NCBI GenBank assembly: GCA_949361645.1
Contig: OX442430.1
Span: 5,382,543-5,446,542 of the forward strand
Length of the DNA: 64,000 nt
Source: Spongilla lacustris
Lineage: Eukaryota > Porifera > Demospongiae > Spongillida > Spongillidae
Reading direction: 5' to 3'
The notes beneath the pieces were generated by a model. The model did not search any database and was not told where the DNA came from. It saw only the letters and a program-made list of their open reading frames with translations. Positions 1 through 14,330 of this stretch are shown here, piece by piece (the stretch's first letter is position 1; every line of letters begins with the position of its first letter). A program made the position numbers and the translations under genes.

Positions 1-488
1 CTCGTCCGCGAAGCGGACTCGGGACGAGGCTGTTCAATTTTTTTCGGGTGCCCGTTTTTCGAAATGAAGAGTGTCTGGTCAGCACCCGGGGTGTAATGCT
101 TTCGGGTGGCAATTTGACCCCTAACGTGCAAGACAGGCTTGGGGGAACAGCCTTGTCAACATTTTTACCCTAAACACTTTAATATCCTAGTGCTGCTAAT
201 GTTATTTCTAACGTTACCGTTTAGGGTTTTGAATAATAGAGGGCCTTTAATATGTAGATTCATGGGGTTACTGCAACTTACAATAATTTAAGGGAATGTA
301 TATTCAAGTGGTTAATTAATTTCAATCCCTGAGTTATATTGATTTGCATTCTTTTGTGGATATGTGCTAAATTCTCAGTGTGGCCCAGATAGACACATCT
401 TTTCAGGGAAAATTAAATAGATGTAGAATAACACATTGCACACGAATGACAACATAGTCAACAAAACAATACAAAACATACATGTATT

Positions 489-3400
489 CTAATCTCCTTC
501 CTTCTTTACAATCTTTTGGTGGTCCAAACTAGCAGGCATGCATGCAGTCATGAATATTACAGCAAAGTACACAACACTAAAGATGATAAAAATTAGATTG
601 TAGTCAAAAGGAAAGCCAATAGCTCGGGCCTTCTCTGTGAGCGAGACTGAATACAAACCACCGCCAAAAATAGGAGCAATGGTTCTATGTAGAGAAGAGA
701 TAAAATGGTATGAAACAGACAACTGACTTGTTACATGCATACTGTTTACAACTACGGCACTATTCAAACCTATTCTACTCTTCCAAATGACAAAGCATGT
801 TGTCATGGCGGTACATGTACATTACACATGTGCATGTACCTGAGTAATGCCGTTGCAGACATCGCCAGTCCATTTACTGATCCAAGCTTGTCATGAGGAA
901 CTGAATTGTTTATGAGCAGGCCTTGAGCCGCAAAGCATGTTGTCATGGTGATACGAATGAAAAGCATCAATATCAGAAGTCCAGCCCACATAGCTGATGG
1001 TCTGAAGATGGGTTAGAAACCATGATGAAAATTGTCAAGTACTTTCCGTCAGAGATGTGAGGCATACATTGTAAATATAACAAGGGGACATTCAGATGGT
1101 GCACTGAAGTATGACATCTACAATTATGTGTGTTAGTTATTGAGTAGCATACATGTACTGTACATGTACATGAACATGTAATTCGTCATAAGAGCTAAGC
1201 TTCAGAATAGCAGTGGATCAATCTCTTCAAATTTGTACAAAATGACACAACTTTTTCCACCTGCAGCCCATTATTACATTATATGTACACACATGTACAA
1301 TGTACTTGTATATGTACATGAATGTATCCAATGATTTGTTAACTTTAGGTCTTTAAAGTATTGCAGATCATGAACTTACTGACTGCTTCGTGCCAAGAAG
1401 TGAACATCTGGTAATAGAATGGTAAAAATCATTAGCAATATTGCATTGATCTGAAAAGTCTGAATGGATCCTATCTTTCTTTCCATCTGAAGAAAGAAAC
1501 AATAAAGATCATACTACATGCATAAGATTGCACAGAAAAATACCGCACACTAGATCAATTACATGTACATCATTGGATTTACAATGTACATGTACATCAT
1601 GTGAGCGTTATTGCATACACACGTATTGTGCATATCAGTAAGGATTGCGGCCTTACTTACATGCACAGCATACATTGCAAATGTAAGTATTTGGTAGCAC
1701 ATGTATAGGGTGTTCCACAATCAAGGACTTCATATCATTTATAAATTAACCACAAACAGTTAATTGATGCTAAAGTAATTGTAATAATGTGGGCTAAAAT
1801 GCTGATGTAAACACATTCATTCAAATACATTAAAGGAATTAATAATTCCCAACAACTCATAATTCCAAATATAGGCATCCAAATTAAACCTCCAACATTT
1901 TTTTGAATTTTAATAATGCCAATATGTCTAATTTATCAAACCACTAAATCAAAATACAATGACCACACATTTCAAGTTAGTAAATGTAATATAAATGTTA
2001 ATACAAATGTACGGTGGGTAGGTTAATTAATTCTTTCGCAGGCAACCTAACAATATTGTGAGGCAATACCTTACATTGTATTGCAGTGGCGGATCCAGGG
2101 AGGGGGGGGGGGGGGGTCCAGATACCCTGGACCCCCCCCCCCCCCCCCCCCCCTGAACCTGAATATGAACATAATTAATGTATAATTAGTGTATGACATG
2201 TCGGATAAATCAGCGCATTTGAGCTATACATTTCTACAGAGAGTTGAGCGTGCACCCCATGAAGTTGCTAAACAGCTTATACTTATTGTGTATTGGTTAG
2301 TACTATATTTTAGTTTTGAAAAACTGCGAGATAGGTACCGTAGTAGGCTGGTACATGTATCATATTAGGCTGGTACATGTATCGTAGTAGGCTGGTACAT
2401 GTACATGTACCGTAGTAGGCTGGTACATGTACATGTACCGTAGTAGGCTGGTACATGTACATGTACCGTAGTAGGCTGGTACATGTATATTTATGCGTAC
2501 ATTCCATGCAAAATGCTAACCCACGGTCCCACGTTAATAGAGCAATTCTTACCACGGTTATTTCAATTGGTAGTACCCATCAAAGTTGAGACTTACCGAT
2601 ACAAATTTTTAAAAGACGAAGGTGCGGTGTGATAGAACTAACATGAAGTAAACATGTACATGCCACAGGGGTATTCTGGGGGAATGATTCGGCTTTGTTA
2701 ATAGACGGAACAAATGCCAAAACCCCATTTTGATCTCCACGTATACTTACTGGCGTAGTGTCCATGCGCTATGACTAGACTAGGAGTAGATCATTCATAC
2801 ATGTACATATTATGTACAGTGCAGTTTTGTAGTCAAAATAGTGACGAGCTGTTGTGTATTGTGCAGGATGTACATACAGGGTCTAAGTACAATGTGCTGA
2901 TGTATAGACTAATGTCATGCTGAATGATACTGCTCACTGCTCGAAAGTACAGGTAAATTTTAACTGAGCGGCTCAAATAGCAAAGAAACTAAGTACATGT
3001 AACAATGCAAATCTGCGATGAAACACAGCCATTTAAATCCGCAAAACTACAATAGCCTGGAAACCAGAACGTAACAGAGTGGCACACAATTATTGGTGTT
3101 GATTGATTGCCTCCGTTTCTAACTCCCCTTACATGTGGAAAAATTGTAACGTGCACCAAAAAAATTTGTCTGCCCCTCCCCTTCATCAATTATTCATGTC
3201 GGACCCCTCCCCCCTCACCAAATCCTTGCATCCACCCCTGCACTGGCGCTGAAGCAAGTTAGCGTCAGCTGCAGCAACTACGATTTTTGACCCCTTTATC
3301 ATTTTTGTTTGAAATACTAGCACTTTTCATGCCTCTTCGACCCCTATAACAACTATAACTATACATGTAACTTGTTTTCACAATAAACAATGAAAAATCG

Positions 3401-6400
3401 TGTTCTATATGGTTTGTCAATTAAAGTAACCCCCAAACTATAATTGAACGCCTGGAACAATTATCAATTCTGCCCGTGAAAGAGTTAAGAGCTTCAAACT
3501 GTCTTTAATTAACTACTAAAATTGAAATCTTGATATTTGCAATGTACTTGATTTAGGAGGGTTTTTGAGATTTTAATCAATATTTAATTAAAGACGATAT
3601 TTATCTCATTTCACCAGCATGTCTTATATGGCTGTTAGTATTTTTATCAACCATAAATGTTTGTGATTAATTTATATTTCCTTGATCATGGAACACCCTG
3701 TACATACTGCAACATCAAGTTGTACATACTGCAACATCAAGTGAACAGTATGGGTAAAAACAAAGAAGGCAGTACACACAAATATGCACAACCGTGTATA
3801 CAAACAATGGCCAGGTATAAATAATGCATTGCCGCTAATATACACAAATGTACATGTACACAACATGTATACTTGTACATACATGTACAATACTGACATT
3901 TTGTGAGACCAAAGTATACATGTACAAGTACATGTATATCCTTACAAGGGGGTAAGTGAAGAGTGTGAAGGGAAGGAGAACTCCACCTACCACCATCAGA
4001 GACAGTCCTATCTGCAGCAGAGACAAGCCAAGACCACCTGCAGAAAGGAAACCACACACCATAACTTTTACTGTCAAGGCAAGTACAATGTAGCTGTACC
4101 GTATAGTACAGTGTACGTGTACTAAGCCCCCCCCCCCCCCCCCCCCCCTCCGCCCCCACCAAAAAAAATGGCTCGTGTTTAAACGAGCATATTGTCGTAA
4201 TCATTAACGCTAGCACGTACATTTCTGGAAAGAAATGGTGCTCTAATAAGATTTTGAAGAACAGCGCGCAATACGCTTCAAGCGTTCAAACACGATCAAG
4301 CCATTTTTTGGTGGGGGTGGAGAGGGGGGGGGGGGGACTACATCGAACACACATCTAAAGCCTCCTACAATATACAGGGTCACAAATATGTGCATTACGT
4401 ACAAATACTTGCACACATGCTACATGTACATGTACCTAAATGGATCGCAGTTGCACACCACAATGAGTAGATCTCGTCAAATCCAATGACAGCAAAGGAA
4501 AATATGCAGTAAGCGAAGACAGCAAGTAGTGTGACACGGTCACTGTGAAGGGAGGGGGTTAGTTACATGTAAGTACATTCACATTACTATAATGATGTTT
4601 CAAAGCCAGGCTGATAAATTAATGTATATCTGTGCATGTGCACAAAACAATATGGGGCAGAGGGTATGGGGTGGGTAGAAATACATTGTAAATATGTACA
4701 CTGTACACTGTACATGAACCTCATCCTCTTCAATACATGTACATTGTATTTATAAATTTATGAATGTACAATTTCTGTAATTCCTTGTTTCCTTCCTTAC
4801 TTTTTACTCAACTGCTCTATAAATCCTACATCACCAATTTTATTACATTTTTATATCTTGTTACATATTGAACTGCCTGTGGAAAGTCTATAAAAGTGTG
4901 ATATTTATTAACCCCAATTGTACAAGTATTCTTTTAGAATTGTGGTGAAGTAAATCAATAATTAAATATACTCTCGGAAGAGCAATAAAAAAGTGGACAG
5001 CACCAATCTAGAACTAGAATTAGGCCATTCTATCACAACTTGTGTGTTACATTTAAATCATGCAATTTTTAATTTCCATTTCTTAAGAAGGCATCATAGG
5101 CGTACCCAAACATGAAGCAAGGTTTTATCTGGTGTACATGTACATGTACACTGTGTACAGCTGTACATGTATGTAGTACAGCTGTACATGTACATGCGTG
5201 CACAGGAGATAAACAAAACATGTACACTGCACGAGTACACATGTACAAGAAACCTCACCTCACAAGTACCCTGAAGTCCTTCGCCCAAGTCTTCACACCT
5301 CCCATGACCACTTCCGCTCTGCTCCTGGGCTGAGCACCATTCAGGTCCACACGTGTACCATCAAACCTAACGCCATGCTCCAGCATCACACTCCCCACAT
5401 CTGCCTGGCTGGGGTGATGGTGGTGATGGTGCTTGTGAACCTTGACAAAGGTCGGCACCACCACGTCCTTCCGATCAAAGAATGGTTGCAGCAGTGAGGG
5501 CCTGTGGTGGTGTGGGTGCTGCTCGTGTTGGGCATGGGCACCAGGATGCTGGGGTGCCAGGCGAGGGGGCTCTCGCTGCAGCTTGGCCGCAGGCAGCCGT
5601 AGCCGTGACGACCGCTTGTCGGGAAGCTCTTCATCCGAATTGCCGGGCTCCATCTCCGCCAGTTCCAATATGTCCTTCTCCTCCACCTCCCCCTGACTGT
5701 CCTGCTGCACCAGGGCCAGGGTACGAGAGGATCGACCTGGGCCCCCGTGGGTCTGAGTGTCCAGACCACTGCTGCCACGTTCCATGAGAGACGCATTGCC
5801 AACAGTCCGCTGCTTAGCGGATGAAGTGTTGTTACCTTCCTCCTCCTCGTCCCCTTCTGATTCAGTGTCCTTCATTTTTGAGCCCAACGTCCCTATGTCC
5901 AGGTCCTCGCAAAGTTCGATGGAAGAGGAGGAGGAGGAGGAGGAGGAGGACTCTAGTAGGGGAGACACACCATCTTGCTCAGTCTGTTCAGCCTTCTGCT
6001 CTTCCAACTTTAAAACCTCACTCTTTGCTTTCCTGCAAGTGACCAGTACAACAGTAAATGTACTGTAGGTAATGTGCAAGAAAATGTACAGTGTACATGC
6101 AAGGATAAAAAATAGCCCATACATGTACATGTACATGTGTACATACACATGTACATGCATAAGTACACGTATATGTACACGTACAAATACATGTACATAT
6201 ACATACACATGTACATGCATAAGTACATGTATATGTACACGTACAAATACATGTACTCATGTACAATAGTCAAACTAAATGTCCACATACAGTGTGTACA
6301 CGCATATAAAGCATGTACATGTACATGTACATTGACATATTATACATTTACTGTATTCACTCAAATACTTTGTATAAACCGCGGTTTGCAATAAAAACCA

Positions 6401-9400
6401 AAAAAGTTCCCGCTTGGTTATTTTATACATGTATATACAGTACATGGACATGTACATGTAGCTCCAAAACATTACATTTCCCTGTAAGGCATACTGCAAA
6501 TTTTAAAAAAACTTTAACACTATGAATTAACCTATCATCCATGGACATACATAACAGCTTTTGTAAAGATATATTCTTTTGCTCCTTGTCCACAAAGTGG
6601 GACTGAAATATACTGCACTTTGTGAAGCCTTAGACTATTGAAACCACACACAATGCATGCAATTAAGGTCTAAACCATCATGGAAACAGGGGGCCTGTTT
6701 GTACACACAAGTCTCCATAAATTAATACATGCATTTGAAATGATCAGTCAGTCGGTTGTGTGTGTGCATGTGTGTGTGTGTGTGTGTGTGCATGTGTGTG
6801 CATGTGCGTGTGTGTATGCATGTGTGCGTGCATGTGTGTGCGTGTGTGTGCTGTGTGTGCATGTGTGTGTGTGTATGCATGTGTGCATGTGCGTGTGTGT
6901 GTATGCATGTGTGCGTGCATGTGTGCTGTGTGTGCATGTGTGTGTGCATGTGTGTGTGCATGTGTGTGTGTGCATGTGTGTGTGTGTGTGCATGTGTGTG
7001 TGTGTGCATGTGTGTGCGTGTGTGCATGTGTGTGTGTGTGTGCATGTGTGTGTGTGTGTGCATGTGTGCGTGTGTGTGTCTTCCTACATGTATATACATG
7101 TACTATGTATGTATGCATACAATGTTGCAGGAGCTGTGCCATATATGTACATGTATCTTGGGGTTTGTCATGCAGCCACATTGGGAGGACTGGTATAGCT
7201 TCTGCAGGAGGCTCTAGGGGTAACACGTTGTAAAACCCAGTTAGCAGTAGCGGATGGATTATACCTCCCGCTATGTAACTGAGATGTTGTGACTAGCCTT
7301 GCGACCTACTGAGTTTTAACAGATGCTCGTGTTAATAGTACCTTTTCGTGCTAATACATTTGTACTGTGTGTTTTGTACAAGATATTTTCACTTCATTGC
7401 TTCGTACAAAACATCCACATGACTTTTGCACTTTGTTGGGTTATCCAACCCTTGACAGCCGCTTAAATTGCCAATTGAACTGGAAAAGTACATGTAGGTA
7501 TCGGTTACCCGACCTTATAAATCACTTCGTGGCCAAGGAGCAAAAGAACATATCATTAAACAATTTGCTATGTAAATGTATGTCCACGGATGGTAGGTTA
7601 ATTCATAGTGTTAAAGGTACATGTATTTGTTTTGCAGTACGCGTTACAGAGAAATGCAATGTTTTGTAGCTATATCAAAATAACTGCGCAGGTACCGTGT
7701 ATTCAAACCACATTTTATACATGTACATGTATTTGAGTGAATAGTATTTGGAGCAAACTGTGACTCACTTCTTCAGTGTCTCTGGCAGAATCCATAGAAC
7801 AATTCCAGAAGCCACAAAACAGACGAGCCCATTTATCAGGCAGGGCGGGGAGTACGGAAAGTTGACTAGAAAAGCCCTCGTGGAGTCATCTGAGCGAGAC
7901 ACATACAAAATGGAACTCCATTATACATGTACATGTAGCACACACACAAACAATGGTCCCTCCAGCATGTGTACAACATGCCCCCCCTACACCCCCGCAT
8001 TTCAACTTCAGTGCCTGGGGTGGTGGTGAGGGAGGGGGAGGGTTACTCTATCCCCAACACTTCCATAACATCACTGTGCCCCCCAACACCACCATAACAT
8101 CACTGTACCCCCAACATCTCTCACTTACTTGAGAGTGAAATGTTGTACTGTCCTAGAGGATCCGCAGAAATGCCAGACAATGCTGGCCCAATGATTAGGC
8201 CAAGTCCCCAGGAACACGCCAAAAGTGACATCCCAAAGGCCTGGTTCTGGTCATTCGATGACTCGGACAGAACAGCTTTTGCTGTGCCAACGATACCTAC
8301 ACAAGTGTAAGAGACAGTGCAACGGTTTGATGCACTACTATTGTCAAGGTGCATGGGGCCAAAGGGGCACACTTACAGGAATATATACATATACATGTAT
8401 ACACACTGTACATGTACGTATAAACGTACATATTATTACAAGTTACAGTTGTACATGAATGTACAATTGCACACACATATACCATGTGCATATACAGTGT
8501 ACATTATGCAGAGAAGTAGATACATGTAACTCCAAATATTTATGGCTAAGGGTGTGGCTTGAGGTTAAGGGTGTGGCTTGAGGTTACATGTTTTATGCGT
8601 ACTTCTCAGTGTGTGTATTACAATGCACACATACATGTAACAAACCATTTGTAATTCCAACCAAAAAGCGAAATGCGATGGCCATTTCATAGTTGATGCT
8701 GAAGCCAAAGCCAATGGAGCATATTCCTAGGAGGATGCCACTGACAAACATGACAGGCTTGCGACCTGCATAGTCAGCTACTGCTCCCCAGAGGTAGCTG
8801 CAGGAGGGGAAGGAGGGGAAGGAGGAGGAGGAGGTGGAGGGAGGAGGAGGAGGAGGAGGGGGAAGAGGGGAGGAGGAGGGGGATGAGGGGAGGAGGAGGG
8901 GAAGAGGGGAGGAGGAGGAGGGAAGAGGGGAGGAGGAGGAGGAGGGGGAAGAGGGGAGGAGGAGGAGGGGGAAGAGGGGAGAAGGAGGAGGGGGAAGAGG
9001 GGAGGAGGAGGAGGGGGAAGAGGGGAGGAGGAGGAGGTGGAGGAGGGGAGGAGGTGGAGGAGGGGAGGAGGAGGAGGGGAAGAGGGGAGAAGGGAGATGA
9101 GGGGAGGAGGAGGAGGGGAAGAGGGGAGGAGGAGGAGGATGAGGGGAGGAGGAGGAGGGGGAAGAGGGGAGGAGGAGGAGGGGGAAGAGGGGAGGAGGAG
9201 GAGGGGGAAGAGGGGAGGAGGAGGAGGGGGAAGAGGGGAGGAGGAGGAGGGGGAAGAGGGGAGGAGGAGGAGGTGGAGGAGGGGAGGAGGAGGAGGTGGA
9301 GGAGGGGAGGAGGAGGAGGGGAAGAGGGGAGAAGGGAGATGAGGGGAGGAGGAGGAGGGGAAGAGGGGAGGAGGAGGAGGGGGAAGAGGGGAGGAGGAGG

Positions 9401-10591
9401 AGGGGGAAGAGGGGAGGGGGAAGAGGGGAGGAGGAGGAGGGGGAAGAGGGGAGGAGGAGGAGGTGGAGGAGGGGAAAAGGGGAGAAGGAGGAGGGGGAAG
9501 AGGGGAGGAGGAGGAGGGGGAAGAGGAGGAGGAGGGGAAGAGGAGAGGAAAAGGAGGGGGAGGAGAGGAGGGTGATGGGATGAAACAAGAGAGGAGTGGG
9601 GCAGTTGGGGGGTGGGGGAGAAAGGGAGCACTTGGTAATAGTGGGATAGGGAAGGACCACTTCATTCTCTCTTCTCTCTCCTACAATGCACTCTTACTTG
9701 TACATGTACTGCCCCCTTCTCTCTCCTACTCTTAGAAATCCTTCTCTGTCTTTCTTTTCTTTTTCTCGCTCTCCACCTCCCTCCCTCCCTCTCTCCCTCC
9801 CTCCCACCCTCCCTCCCTCAACATGCATTTAAGGGCACCAACCTTCCAAAGAACCTGCCAGCAAACAGAGCTGCAGCCACAATCCCGGCATATTTACCTG
9901 CACAACAAGCACAGAGAGAATTATATAACTGATACAAAATAACGCCATACTTACTTAAATCAAGCACATGCACGCACAGATGCACTTATGCTCACTGATA
10001 GAGGCTTCGTCTATGTCAGGTCTCAAGAATTGCGTCATGAAGGGCAGAAATGGAAAGAGCATTGTGATAGAATAGCCACTGGAAAACTGTAACGGGCAAG
10101 AAATAGAAGTACTAAGCGCTATATCGGCGCTCTCGCAAACACACGGATCGCTACAACATGCACACCAGCACACACACACACACACACCAATCCACACGAC
10201 TCCAACACACACACACACACACACACATACACACACAACACATACTCCAAAGAAACAACCTTCACACGTAACCCGTTCACGTGACCCATCTCCCTCAATA
10301 GGCTTATATCCTGCAGGTACTAAAAACACATATCGAACAAGCGTGCTGCGGAAGAGGCATATGAGCACGCACACATCCACACACACGTCTCCGTTGTGGG
10401 GGGGGGGGGGGGGGGGTGGGGGGGCCAATTTCCACAGAACAGTGCCACACAATTGTACAAATTAGTGAACGTACCAACGAGATGAAACACGCTACATACA
10501 CCTTAAGCAGATGCTTTGTGATTTGAAGCTTGTGAAACTTATCAGAGCACCAACTGATGCATTTCAGTCGCGTATACAGAGGACGGCCCAT
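489..10591 (-). CDS. MFS transporter with histidine-rich central loop, 12 exons
   Basis: Major facilitator superfamily transporter of the plasma or organelle membrane. My exon model is 10502-10591, 9996-10086, 9843-9897, 8646-8797, 8129-8296, 7769-7889, 5259-6032, 4436-4542, 3946-4037, 1380-1486, 840-1001 and 489-684. All phases agree and give 704 aa plus stop. The motif A loop WGAVADYAGRKPV lies between early membrane helices, and helices follow in both halves (SWGLGLIIGPALSG; FIIFSVVYFAVIFMTAC). The 774-nt exon encodes a large central cytoplasmic loop with a run of ten Ser, an acidic stretch and two His-rich clusters (HAQHEQHPHHHRP; VHKHHHHHHPSQ). Sequence style resembles the plant/fungal zinc-induced-facilitator-like branch (FDEIYSLW in TM7-8), so metal or organic-ion efflux is possible; the substrate is inferred. 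Introns hold TACATGTA clusters, a TG array, a minisatellite and foldback elements. Confidence 0.85.
2085..3246. mobile_element. Nested CAGTGGCGGATCCAGG-type element with G/C homopolymers
   Basis: It starts CAGTGGCGGATCCAGG followed by a G17 run and a later C22 run. The other end reads, in reverse complement, CAGTGCAGGGGTGGATGCAAG, a degenerate inverted repeat. The same terminus flanks 38047-38816. hAT-like non-autonomous elements often begin CAGTG, but no clear 8-bp target duplication is visible, so the assignment is tentative. Confidence 0.35.
2338..2485. repeat. 28-bp tandem repeat (about 5 copies)
   Basis: Units read ACCGTAGTAGGCTGGTACAT followed by GTACATGT, with the first units shortened. 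The unit mixes a unique 16-mer with the window-wide TACATGTA palindrome. It is intronic and is not a CRISPR array, because there are no spacers. Confidence 0.85.
4127..4345. mobile_element. Small foldback element with C/G-run ends
   Basis: The left arm is a C run then TCCGCCCCCACCAAAAAAAA TGGCT. The right arm is AGCCATTTTTTGGTGGGGGT followed by GGAG and a G run. The arms are inverted repeats flanking about 150 bp that contain GTTTAAAC and GTTCAAACAC. This is a MITE-like hairpin in an MFS intron. Confidence 0.5.
6132..6251. repeat. 60-bp tandem duplication of TACATGTA-rich DNA
   Basis: Two adjacent 60-bp units differ at a few positions and consist almost wholly of TACATG, ACACGTAC and ATACATAC steps. 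Flanking sequence (6118-6140, 6310-6335) has further TACATG runs. Confidence 0.8.
6755..7080. repeat. TG/CATG microsatellite, about 325 bp
   Basis: Alternating GTGTGT with interspersed CATG and TATGCATG steps. It lies in the MFS intron between the central-loop exon and the exon at 7769-7889. All six frames are open across it, giving spurious ORFs. Confidence 0.95.
8800..9575. repeat. Polypurine minisatellite (about 23-bp GGA/GAA-rich unit)
   Basis: About 775 bp of almost pure purine on the plus strand, built from variants of GAGGAGGAGGAGGGGGAAGAG. On the sense (minus) strand of the MFS gene it is a continuous polypyrimidine tract that ends at the 3' splice site of the exon starting at 8797. 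It has potential to form triplex (H-) DNA. Confidence 0.95.
10159..10240. repeat. AC microsatellite in first MFS intron
   Basis: Two runs of ACACAC separated by CCAATCCACACGACTCCAAC. A G18-G7 homopolymer follows at 10398-10424 in the same intron. Confidence 0.9.
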
Positions 10592-11300
10592 CTTCCTCTT
10601 GGCCTAGTAGGCGGAGCTCCAAAGCGGAAATAACGTAAGCACTTGATTATTCAAACAAAGCCTGCAATGCTGTAAGGCTGTAATTGTACATTATTAATAG
10701 CCTAAAAGTTATGATGGCAGGAATTCCTGATCCTGGGAATAGCTACTTACTTGGTCGCGGTAGGTCAAAGTGGTATTATGAATTTACACCTTCACCTCCT
10801 AGTCTCGTACCCAGACTCAAATGTACGTAACGATGATTTCGCTTACAGTATTACGTCACGTGATATTATACTGTGTAAGCGATTATCATCGTTACGTACA
10901 TTTGGGTCTGTTCACCCCCCTCTCCCCCTCCCCGGCCTTAAGATTAAGGCGTTAACCCCGCCCCGCCCCTTTCTCCATCGGCTCGCAAACCGGTTAGAAA
11001 AGGCGATTTGATAAAAGAGGATGCCGAGAAGGGTTTTGGGAAAGGATTACCCTCCAGGACAGCGTCGACCATTAAAACATGCCATTATTGCTAGAAAATG
11101 GATGTCTTCTGGAGGGCTGCTTTCGCCACTTCACTCTGGTACTTCCAAAGTACATTGTATGTGATTCAAGGATTATGATTCGGGCAGTTGAGTAAATTAC
11201 GATACGTTACTGGTCTGGGTACGAGCCCTATCAGCGCACATGCGTGTCGCTTGATGGCGTGTATAAATCCTTTTTCACCAAACCTTTCACAGTGACCATC
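10592..11300. promoter_or_regulatory. Divergent intergenic region with palindromic element
   Basis: This 709-bp spacer separates the minus-strand MFS start (ATG at 10591) from the plus-strand DNase I-like gene (ATG at 11301), so it should contain both promoters. An imperfect palindrome at about 10812-10908 has arms CAGACTCAAATGTACGTAAC and GTTACGTACATTTGGGTCTG around TCACGTGA. CTCGTACCCAGAC at 10803 and GTCTGGGTACGAG at 11213 are a further inverted pair. Two short open stretches (10710-10760, 11020-11150) end in GT and could be untranslated or coding exons, but I cannot place them. Confidence 0.4.

Positions 11301-14330
<3,030 letters not shown>

Larger units (their letters stand above)
1705..3705. 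mobile_element. Inverted-repeat element, about 2 kb, intronic
   Basis: The left end reads AGGGTGTTCCACAATCAAGG and the right end is its near reverse complement (CCTTGATCATGGAACACCCT). Similarity continues inward for about 40 bp (AAATTAACCACAAAC versus GTTTGTGATTAATTTA). No transposase is visible, so it is a non-autonomous element inside the last-but-two intron of the MFS gene. It hosts a second element at about 2085-3246. The superfamily is not assigned. Confidence 0.55.

Noticed and set aside
2338..2485. CRISPR-like direct repeats
   Set aside because: Continuous tandem units without unique spacers, in an animal intron.
5442..6068. Plus-strand open frames of 84-103 codons
   Set aside because: Antisense shadows of the large MFS loop exon.
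6680..7233. Cys-Val and His-Thr repeat proteins
   Set aside because: Translations of the TG microsatellite; the same applies at 19429-19830 and 31063-31511.
8593..9665. Long open frames of 230-355 codons rich in Pro/Ser/Leu or Gly/Glu/Arg
   Set aside because: They exist only because the purine minisatellite lacks stop codons; they overlap in every frame and include the real MFS exon only at one end.
10751..11011. 86-codon plus frame
   Set aside because: It crosses the palindromic element in the promoter region and has no domain.
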